This document shows, in pieces, positions 57,714 to 64,000 of a stretch of 64,000 nucleotides of DNA. The position numbers were made by a program, and so were the translations under genes. This DNA comes from CAZJYI01 sp964550025 (GTDB taxonomy: Bacteria; Verrucomicrobiota; Kiritimatiellia; UBA8416; CAYOBW01): assembly GCA_964550025.1 (NCBI GenBank), contig CAZJYI010000045.1:1-64000 (forward strand), given 5' to 3'. Positions within the stretch are counted from its first letter, which is position 1. Each line of letters starts with the position of its first letter. The notes beneath the pieces were generated by a model. The model was not told where the DNA came from. It did no database searches and worked only from the letters and a program-made list of their open reading frames with translations.

Positions 57714-59783
57714 TCAGTCTCCTCCGCCGCTTCGGCATTCATACATCGTTGCCCCCACCTCCCGAATCGCATCGACCATTTCGGGGTAGGGCGTGTCGCA
57801 GATGTCAACCAGCCCGACATTGTAGTTCTCGCCGTCAGCCCTGCCGGCGGCACTCTCATCCACGTACTGAAACCAGTGAATGCCGACCAACTGCGGGTTG
57901 TCGAGCGCACTCCGGACATAGGCTTTGAGCTTCTCGGCGCGATGACGCTGGTTGTCGGCCTCACGCAATCCCGGGTGGAAGAGCCCGCGGTCCGTCGCAC
58001 CGAAATGGTACTCGCCGACGATAGTCGGCCTGTCAATGCCCGCCGGGAGGCGGAAATACCGAACGCGGTGGTTGTACTTGTTGAAACTGACCACGTCGCA
58101 ATGTCTCGAGGCCGCCGCGACCGCGACATCATTCACCCACGCAAAGCGGCAGCCGAGATAGAGACGGTCTGGTGCGGCCAGGGCCAACTCCTCTCTGACC
58201 GTTCGGAAGTAGGTGTCGGCGGTCTTCCCGTAGAAACGCCTGAGATCTCCCGCGGTGCGGGCGGTGTCGGGCGTCTTCCGTGATTCAAGCAGCGCCTCCC
58301 AGGATGCGTGGTTGGTGTCCCACGCCGCGTTCAGAGCGGCGACTGTATCGTACTCGGCTTTCAGGTCGCGAACGAACTCCTGCTTGGCCGGTTGGTCGGC
58401 CGGACTGGCCAGCGTCTCGAGCGCAATGGAGACGCCGTCATTCCCCCACGAGAGCTCGTTGTCGACGAAGAAGCCGATGCACCACGGGTCCCTGGCTTCC
58501 TTCTCTTTCTGTTCCAGGTGCTTCCGGATGGCGGCGCGGAAGGAGGGATCAAACACGTCGTGGAACGGCGACCAATATCCGGCGGAGCCTTCGAGCGGCC
58601 GGTTGCCGGTGATGAAGAAGTTGGCAACGTAGGGCGTGCGTTCTTGGCGATAGACGTTGGGCACCGCCCAGTTGGCAATCGTGTTCATGCCCCAGCTTCT
58701 CAGCCGCCTGTGCACCGAGTCCTGGAACCCGGTCTGCCAATCGTCACCGTACTTGCGGATCAGGTTGGCCCTGTAGAACTGGAAGATGCCGAACGGGACC
58801 TTGTCGGCATAGAAGCCGTGCGGCGCCCAGTCGGATTCGCTGTGACACTCGGCCAGCGGCCCGTCTCTGGCCGGCAGGTCCTCAAAGTAGTCTTCACGTC
58901 CCTCAACGCCGGTGTAGCCGAACTCCCACGAGATGCAGGTTGGCCCGGTCGACCAGAACAGGTATCCCTCCGGGTCGACCAGCCACCAGTAGCCGTTCAC
59001 TCTCTCGACACGGAACGCCCCCGACGCCTCAAGCTTCGGGCCGTTCGTCCATCCACCGTATTTCCCCAGGTCCCAACGTCCCGGATGCCGCTCGATATCC
59101 GTCTCCTCCGCCAGGCGGTTCCTCACGAAGTCATCTTCGGAGTGGATCTTCCGCTTCCAGTCCCGATGCTTGTACTGCCCGTAGGTGTCGATGAACGGCA
59201 GGAAATCCCCGGGGGCGACACGCTTTACCGGACCTTCTGCGCGCAGGTTGCGCACGATGAACTTCCGCGGTTCGGTGGTGTTGCCCACGAAGATCTGGAT
59301 TCGGTCAATCCGGGAGATGTCCATCAGCTCGACGCCCGGCGCCCGGCGCATGCCGTGCAGCTCGAGGGGTTCCTTGAAAACCCAGTCTTCCGTCGAGAGG
59401 CGGACACTGATCGTCCGCGTTTCACCCGGGTCCAGCAACTCGTAGCCCTGCGCGTGCTGCGGGGCGTCGTTCTTGTTCGTGTACAGGTTGTCCAGCCGGA
59501 TGCCGATGTTGACCGGCGATTTTCCGGCATTGGTCAGATCGACGCTGACCCGGTAGTAACCGCGCAGGTCCCACGGCTTTCTCCTCGCGCGGAACGTGAT
59601 GTTCGGCCATTCCTCTTTCCCGCCCGTCTGGACCACGATCCCGTCCTTGAGGTCGGCTACGATCGCCGCGTCCTCGAACTCGATGCGCGGATGCAGCGCA
59701 CCCTTCCGCAGCGAGACCAGCTCCAGCGGCCCTGCACAGCCGGTCAGGCATAACGCGAGAAAGAGTATGCAAACGCGGGTCAT
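57714..59783 (-). CDS. GH50 beta-agarase lipoprotein (second copy, first gene of the cluster)
   Basis: A 689-residue product from the ATG at 59783 (CAAGGG upstream). The lipobox is LALCLTGC (MTRVCILFLALCLTGCAG). An N-terminal sandwich (VVQTGGKEEWPNITFRARRK) precedes the GH50 barrel entry GAFRVERVNGYWWLVDPEGY. Acid/base Glu443 is in FVDNELSWGND, the nucleophile Glu591 in IVGEYHFGATDRG. It is the paralogue of 40866-43109, but the two differ widely outside the core, so they probably have different product or substitution preferences. The stop is directly followed by the symporter, so the two are coupled. The operator-like palindrome at 60018 lies upstream. Confidence 0.85.
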   Translation of the reverse strand: MTRVCILFLALCLTGCAGPLELVSLRKGALHPRIEFEDAAIVADLKDGIVVQTGGKEEWPNITFRARRKPWDLRGYYRVSVDLTNAGKSPVNIGIRLDNLYTNKNDAPQHAQGYELLDPGETRTISVRLSTEDWVFKEPLELHGMRRAPGVELMDISRIDRIQIFVGNTTEPRKFIVRNLRAEGPVKRVAPGDFLPFIDTYGQYKHRDWKRKIHSEDDFVRNRLAEETDIERHPGRWDLGKYGGWTNGPKLEASGAFRVERVNGYWWLVDPEGYLFWSTGPTCISWEFGYTGVEGREDYFEDLPARDGPLAECHSESDWAPHGFYADKVPFGIFQFYRANLIRKYGDDWQTGFQDSVHRRLRSWGMNTIANWAVPNVYRQERTPYVANFFITGNRPLEGSAGYWSPFHDVFDPSFRAAIRKHLEQKEKEARDPWCIGFFVDNELSWGNDGVSIALETLASPADQPAKQEFVRDLKAEYDTVAALNAAWDTNHASWEALLESRKTPDTARTAGDLRRFYGKTADTYFRTVREELALAAPDRLYLGCRFAWVNDVAVAAASRHCDVVSFNKYNHRVRYFRLPAGIDRPTIVGEYHFGATDRGLFHPGLREADNQRHRAEKLKAYVRSALDNPQLVGIHWFQYVDESAAGRADGENYNVGLVDICDTPYPEMVDAIREVGATMYECRSGGGD

Positions 59784-59799
59784 GTCACCCTTGAATACA

Positions 59800-59949
59800 T
59801 CAGTTTGCCGGAGCATCATGCTCCGTTCCATGTTTGTCCAGCTTCGGCAGGATGCCCTTCAGCAGGTCGCGTTCAGCCCGATGTTTGGGGAAGACCGTCG
59901 ACCAGTCCGTGGCTCGCAGAAAGACGGTCAGCCCGCAAATGTCCCGACA
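59800..59949 (-). pseudogene. remnant of a type B sulfatase C-terminus
   Basis: About 50 codons between an in-frame stop at 59952-59950 and the stop at 59802-59800. The end reads DWSTVFPKHRAERDLLKGIL, then PKLDKHGTEHDAPAN. It matches the ends of the two intact type B sulfatases (HREERDLLKGILPKYDRYFD, then EFNAPG, and HRAERDMLLKILPRMDLYET, then EYNAPE). There is no active site and no start. It shows that a third type B gene once stood upstream of the GH50 gene and was lost. Confidence 0.8.
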
Positions 59950-60017
59950 TCAGCTCAAGAATCGCAGGGCCGTGCACCTGCTCCGCGAGCACACGACACA
60001 CCTTCTGCATGCTTGTG

Positions 60018-60036
60018 ATTGTATATTGTATACAAT
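60018..60036. promoter_or_regulatory. operator-like palindrome, GntR type
   Basis: ATTGTATATTGTATACAAT is a perfect palindrome of 8+8 bases around TTG and contains the 10-bp palindrome TTGTATACAA. The core resembles sites of GntR-family repressors of sugar genes. It is AT-rich in an otherwise GC-rich region and lies about 235 bases upstream of the first cluster gene (59783) and 225 bases beyond the stop of the LamG gene at 60261. No regulator gene is in the window. The surrounding gap (59950-60260) shows nothing else. Confidence 0.5.
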
Positions 60037-60260
60037 TCTGCGGCGTGTCAACGGTGATATCTCGGTTCTTTTCGTGACATTTGACGGTGACCGCCTGCGC
60101 GGCAATCCCACCAACCAGAGTGTCGCGACAATTGGCGCAGCGATCGCAGTCTACTTCCTGTTAGAAGACATGCCCCGGGAGACGGGTCGTCTTCTCGCTG
60201 AAGCCGAACAGGTTGCGGTCCGCTGCACCTTCGTAGGCTCGGGGTCGCAGTCTGGCAGGC

Positions 60261-61664
60261 CTACCGGCGCCCCCCACGCCCCCCACCGCCACGGCTGCCA
60301 CCCCCGCGAGACCCTGACTGGTACTTTCGTCCCGTTTGAATGCGACCCCGCCCGGTTTTGATGAAGTGCGCCTCCGCCTTCTTCTCACGCCTTGTCGCAA
60401 TAGCGGCGTCGCCGCCGGTTGACTCGAACACCCCTCTGGCATCCGGCCCTGAGAGCGCATGAGAGAAGATCATGATCTCATCCATGGAGCCATGAAAGCC
60501 TCTTCGAGCGGTGTCATTGCCGATCCTGATCGCACCGGATGACGCCTTTATCGCACTGACGTGAACTTCGCTGCGTTTCATTCCATTCACGTACACCGTG
60601 GCCGTCATGTCCGACGGGTCGTGGACCATGGTCAGGTGGTACCATTCTCCCGGCTCGAGCCTTACACCCGTACTCCATCCCTTGTTGACGGGCTCCCAGG
60701 TCAACTCGCCTTCCCCGCCGCCCGCCAGGCAGTACAACCCCGTCCCGGGCTCGCCGCGACTGTACAGGCAACTTGGACTGGACAGGGAGTCGAAACGCAG
60801 GAAGAAGGCCATTGACCAACCCTGCTCTGCCCCCATTTCAAGACCCACACTCTCTGCCACCAGGATGTGAGCCGATCTGCCATCGAATTCACACCCGCCC
60901 CCAATGAGAGATGTCCCTGACCATCTCGTGCCCGCCATCTTTCCCCCGTGTCCCCGCCCGCTGCGGTCTGCGACGGAGATACGCTCCTGGCTGTCGAAAG
61001 GGTAGTAGAGCACAAGGGAGTTGCGGAGGTCGTGCGGGACCCGCTCGACCATGCCGTCATCGACAGCCACCGCGGGCACCGGCTTGGGCGGAGGCTCATC
61101 GGCTACTTCCTGCTGTGACTGATCGACGGCCGCGCTGGCGAGAACGAACTGCGCGGCCGTGTAGACGGCGTCCGCTCTGACGTTTGCTATCTCGTCGCGC
61201 ACCCCCAGGGCCTCGTCAAACTTCCCGTCCGTTGTCAACTGGGTCTTGAGCTTGTCCAGGGCGGCGATGTAGCTCTCGGTGAGAGAAACCACCTTCCGGC
61301 TCTTACCGAGCTCAATCCGGTCGATGGCACCGCGTACGTTTTCGCACAACTCGCGCAGGCGGGGGTGCGGGCCGTCGGAAGTCGTCGTCGGCAGGCGGCC
61401 CGACTCTTTGAACCTGGTGCTCTCGGTGCGGAGTGCGACAAGGCCCTCCAGGTCGCCCTCTTTCCGCAGTGTCTGCTCCAGGTCGACAAGCGCCTTCCCA
61501 TAGGCATCACGCAGCCGCGTGCGGGACTGGCCCGCATCCCGCTCCGCTGCCTCAACGTGCTGCTCGTACGTTGCCGCCAGGAGAGACGGACGTATGTCGC
61601 CGCGCGCTACCGCTGAAACGAAGGCCAAACCCACAAACAACGAAAGAGACACAGCCTGCTTCAT
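60261..61664 (-). CDS. exported coiled-coil / LamG protein with an RGG-rich tail
   Basis: A 467-residue product; start at 61664 or the adjacent ATG at 61667. Signal peptide MKQAVSLSLFVGLAFVSAVA. Residues 25-150 are helical, probably two coiled coils (YEQHVEAAERDAGQSRTRLR, YIAALDKLKTQLTTDGKFDE). A LamG domain follows (LVLYYPFDSQERISVADRSG, HGSMDEIMIFSHALS). The last 30 residues are basic and Gly-rich with repeated RGG units (SRGGGSRGGGGRGGRR). The layout of helical pairs plus LamG is a standard but uncharacterised type in PVC exported proteins. It is divergent from a paralogue at 61905. Confidence 0.7.
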   Translation of the reverse strand: MKQAVSLSLFVGLAFVSAVARGDIRPSLLAATYEQHVEAAERDAGQSRTRLRDAYGKALVDLEQTLRKEGDLEGLVALRTESTRFKESGRLPTTTSDGPHPRLRELCENVRGAIDRIELGKSRKVVSLTESYIAALDKLKTQLTTDGKFDEALGVRDEIANVRADAVYTAAQFVLASAAVDQSQQEVADEPPPKPVPAVAVDDGMVERVPHDLRNSLVLYYPFDSQERISVADRSGRGHGGKMAGTRWSGTSLIGGGCEFDGRSAHILVAESVGLEMGAEQGWSMAFFLRFDSLSSPSCLYSRGEPGTGLYCLAGGGEGELTWEPVNKGWSTGVRLEPGEWYHLTMVHDPSDMTATVYVNGMKRSEVHVSAIKASSGAIRIGNDTARRGFHGSMDEIMIFSHALSGPDARGVFESTGGDAAIATRREKKAEAHFIKTGRGRIQTGRKYQSGSRGGGSRGGGGRGGRR

Positions 61665-61803
61665 CATCCGTTTGACTCCATGGTGACTTGTTGACGCCTT
61701 TCTGGCGGCCGGCACGTTCCCGTGTACCATAGATACAACGGCTATCGGCGCAAGTTATTGCATCGCGAGGGAGTGCCCGCAAGCAAGGGCTTCCCTCCCA
61801 CAG

Positions 61804-61831
61804 TCCGAAATCCGCAATCCGCGGTCCGCAA
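61804..61831. repeat. 7-bp tandem repeat in a divergent promoter region
   Basis: Four units: TCCGAAA, TCCGCAA, TCCGCGG, TCCGCAA, followed by TTCCGG. It is upstream of the ATG at 61905. Too short for a CRISPR or minisatellite claim. Confidence 0.6.
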
Positions 61832-61904
61832 TTCCGGGGGCCTGTTGGCCGTTGACACCCAGGGACGTGCCCCCTACTGTAGACGCCAGCCTCGGCAGAT
61901 TGAT

Positions 61905-63119
61905 ATGAGAACAACCCGGTTCATCGTTCTGGCACTGGCCGTCGCGGCACATGCCGGCGTCGGTGCTCCCGCCACACTGTCCCGCTTCCAGGGCATCTAC
62001 GACAAGCAGAACAGGGAGATCGACCAGCAGTATCAGGCTGCGGCGGAGGCAGCCCTGGCCCAATACGGCAAAGCCCTTCAGATCATACAGAAAGAGGCCC
62101 AGCAGAGCGGCGACATCGACGCACTCCTGGCCGCGCACAACGAAAGGAAGCGCTTCCTCGAGGAGGAAACGGTTCCCGCCGCGTCGCCTTCCAGCCTGCC
62201 AACGACGATCGCACAGGCTCGAGATGTCTATCGCAAGGAATTGACCAGGGCGGACGCATCGAGGAAAGGACTCGTCGAGAAGCTCAACAGCGCCTATCGG
62301 AGGAATCTCGAGACACTTGAGAAACAACTCGTGAAGGCCGGCAAGATCCCCGATGCCATGGCCGTCCGGGAGGAGCTTGGCCGCGTAGCGCCACCTGCCC
62401 CTCGGGAACGGGTGGAGCCGGCGGAACCCGTGGAACCGGCGGAACCGGCGCCGCGGCCCACCCCAACAAGGTTGATGGAAGGACTGGTTCTCCACTACGG
62501 CTTCGAGGGCGACGCCGTGCAGGTTGACAACAGCGTGACGGGTGGGGAGGACGGCCAGGGCTTGGGGATCGAGTGGATAGCCGACGGGAAGGTCGGGAAG
62601 GGGTGCCGGCTCGACGGCGAAGGCGCGCACATTGAGATGGGCAAACCGTTCAGAACCGGGAACCAGCCCTTCACCTTTAGCTGCTGGTTCAGGACAACGG
62701 AAAGAGAGGGGCGTCAGACGCTGCACGAATACGGTGGCATGTACTTCGGGTACATCATCTACCTGTCCGACGGCCAACCGCGCTTCACGTACCGGGTCCG
62801 TTACGCCGGCAGCAGACGGATCCCCGCGGATGTCAATGTCGCCGACGGTCGGTGGCATCACGTTGCCGCGTCGGCCGACGGCACGTCGATCAGCCTCTAC
62901 CTCGACGGCACTCTCAAGGCAAAGGGCGAGAGGTCACTCATGGGGGAGACACCCCAGGACTCGGCCCAGATCGGGCAGTCCAGCGTATCCAACGTGCGCT
63001 CAAGGCGGGTCAATGACTACTGCCCGTTCCGCGGCGCGGTCGACGAAGTCCGGATCTGGACGCGCGCGCTGAGCAGCGAGGAGATCCGCGAGGTCTACGA
63101 GCTGGATAAGGGTGAGTAG
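61905..63119 (+). CDS. exported coiled-coil / LamG protein
   Basis: A 404-residue product from the ATG at 61905; the longer frame from 61722 only reads repeats. Signal peptide MRTTRFIVLALAVAAHAGVG. Residues 25-165 form two helical hairpins of the same type as in the divergent paralogue (IYDKQNREIDQQYQAAAEAA, KGLVEKLNSAYRRNLETLEK). A Pro/Glu/Ala linker (VEPAEPVEPAEPAPRPTP) and a LamG domain follow (MEGLVLHYGFEGDAVQVDNS, FRGAVDEVRIWTRALSSEEI). It probably binds a surface glycan or partner protein. It may be co-transcribed with the DUF1549 gene 190 bases downstream. Confidence 0.75.
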   Translation: MRTTRFIVLALAVAAHAGVGAPATLSRFQGIYDKQNREIDQQYQAAAEAALAQYGKALQIIQKEAQQSGDIDALLAAHNERKRFLEEETVPAASPSSLPTTIAQARDVYRKELTRADASRKGLVEKLNSAYRRNLETLEKQLVKAGKIPDAMAVREELGRVAPPAPRERVEPAEPVEPAEPAPRPTPTRLMEGLVLHYGFEGDAVQVDNSVTGGEDGQGLGIEWIADGKVGKGCRLDGEGAHIEMGKPFRTGNQPFTFSCWFRTTEREGRQTLHEYGGMYFGYIIYLSDGQPRFTYRVRYAGSRRIPADVNVADGRWHHVAASADGTSISLYLDGTLKAKGERSLMGETPQDSAQIGQSSVSNVRSRRVNDYCPFRGAVDEVRIWTRALSSEEIREVYELDKGE

Positions 63120-63309
63120 ACGCCCGGCATCTGACGGTCCGGGTGTTGCGTCATGCAACGCCACGCCAAGCCGAACCGTCGTCTGCATCCTGCAATAACG
63201 GAGCTCCGTCAGCCGTTGTTCGGAAACAGCATTGCCGAAGTCCGGGCAGGATCAGAAAGACCGTGAGGTCCCCGGTATCCGGCAGTGACTGAGTCGGAGG
63301 ACTGCTGAA

Positions 63310-64000
63310 GTGCGCCATCTGGAGACTATCACGTGTATGCTGCCGATACTCTGCTCCGCGGTGTTTTCGCAACCACAGAGGCCCGTGACGGGCGAGCCGG
63401 GCAGACACCCCGGTCAAGGGGCGGGGGAGCTGTTTCCGCCCTACGAGGAGTCAACTCGTTTCGAGGTGGTCAACCCGATTGATGTGTGTGTTGAGGCCGT
63501 TCTGCGGAGCCAGCATATCGAACCGGCCTATCGGTGTTCGGACGCGGTGTTCGTTCGGCGGGTCTTTCTCGATGTGACGGGCACGCTGCCCGATGCCTCC
63601 GAAGTTCGCGAGTTCCTCGCCAGTACCAGGCCGGACAAGCGTTCGGAGCTCATTGACGACCTGCTCGACCGGGACACCTATGCCGACTACTGGTCGTTGA
63701 AATGGTGTGACTTGCTGCGCGTCGAATCCGAGTTCCCCATCAACCTGTGGCCGAATTCCGTTCAGGCGTACCACCATTGGGTCCATGCATCGCTGCGCAA
63801 GAACAAGGCATACGACGACTTCGCCAGGGAATTGCTGACGTCCAGCGGGAGTAACTTTCGTGTTCCGCCCGTGAACTTCTATCGCGCCGTCCAGGGAAAG
63901 GACCCCGCCGCCCTGGCCGGCGCCGTGGCGCTGACCTTTATGGGAAGCCGGTTCGAGCTGTGGTCGAAAGAGGACCGGACAAACATGGCGATGTTCTTCT
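63310..64000 (+). CDS. DUF1549 (PSCyt2) exported protein, cut by the window end
   Basis: The first 230 codons of a larger gene. I chose the GTG at 63310, which has GGAGGA about 9 bases upstream; the ATG at 63337 would leave a shorter signal peptide (MLPILCSAVFSQPQ). The DUF1549 block is clear: FVRRVFLDVTGTLPDASEVR, FLASTRPDKRSELIDDLLDR and YADYWSLKWCDLLRVESEFP. Members usually run on into DUF1553 and often carry a haem domain, but those parts are outside the window. They are abundant in planctomycetes and relatives and of unknown function. Confidence 0.8.
   Translation, partial: MRHLETITCMLPILCSAVFSQPQRPVTGEPGRHPGQGAGELFPPYEESTRFEVVNPIDVCVEAVLRSQHIEPAYRCSDAVFVRRVFLDVTGTLPDASEVREFLASTRPDKRSELIDDLLDRDTYADYWSLKWCDLLRVESEFPINLWPNSVQAYHHWVHASLRKNKAYDDFARELLTSSGSNFRVPPVNFYRAVQGKDPAALAGAVALTFMGSRFELWSKEDRTNMAMFF

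Noticed and set aside
56398..57789. 463-residue plus-strand ORF over the symporter gene
   Set aside because: Shadow of the membrane protein gene; the product is highly charged with no family features.
61804..61831. Possible CRISPR or minisatellite
   Set aside because: Units are only 7 bp, without spacers or cas genes.

Overview
The window is GC-rich bacterial DNA that fits the PVC superphylum, most likely Kiritimatiellota, Verrucomicrobiota, Lentisphaerota or Planctomycetota. The reasons are family content: five exported cysteine-type sulfatases, a DUF1549-type protein, a hydrazine-synthase-alpha-like propeller/cytochrome, a methyltransferase/PQQ-like propeller fusion, LamG proteins with coiled-coil N-termini, and an ECF sigma factor beside a Ser/Thr kinase with exported beta-sandwich domains. 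No rRNA, tRNA, CRISPR array or transposase gene was recognised, and the phylum call is inference.

Layout. Positions 240-4766 (minus strand) are a patchwork: an intact small exported protein, a frameshifted histidine kinase joined to part of an NMT1/THI5-like domain, the C-terminal end of a FAD oxidoreductase, one unknown exported protein and a 5'-truncated HD-domain gene. Positions 4947-15669 hold exported proteins of general PVC type: methyltransferase/PQQ propeller, sialate-esterase-like SGNH, an FGE-fold paralogue, an HZS-alpha-like dihaem protein, a repeat protein and a beta-helix protein. Positions 15884-19724 look like a regulatory operon: ECF sigma factor, a frameshifted unknown gene, then a transmembrane Ser/Thr kinase. 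It is divergent from a giant surface protein of about 3,990 residues (20073-32050), built from lamin-tail, CotH kinase, chitobiase-C, Calx-beta, FN3-like, DUF2341, LamG and PA14 modules and interrupted by one frameshift.

Positions 34309-59783 are the core of the window: 15 co-directional minus-strand genes that read as an agar/porphyran degradation locus. They comprise two GH50 beta-agarases, a GH86 agarase/porphyranase, a GH117-like anhydrogalactosidase, five S1-type sulfatases, an SGNH esterase, a GPH sugar symporter, an exported LamG/FAD oxidoreductase, two URO-D-superfamily proteins and a short-chain dehydrogenase with a large internal deletion. Endo/exo agarases would cut the galactan, sulfatases and the esterase would remove substituents, GH117 would release 3,6-anhydro-L-galactose, and the symporter would import the products. 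A palindrome that resembles a GntR-family operator lies about 240 bp upstream of the first gene. The sulfatases are two paralogous types in alternation, with a third decayed copy at 59800-59949.

Positions 60261-64000 carry a divergent pair of coiled-coil/LamG exported proteins and the 5' part of a DUF1549 gene that runs off the window. Palindromic repeats are common between genes, and in two cases they sit in frame between the start codon and the signal peptide of a coding sequence.
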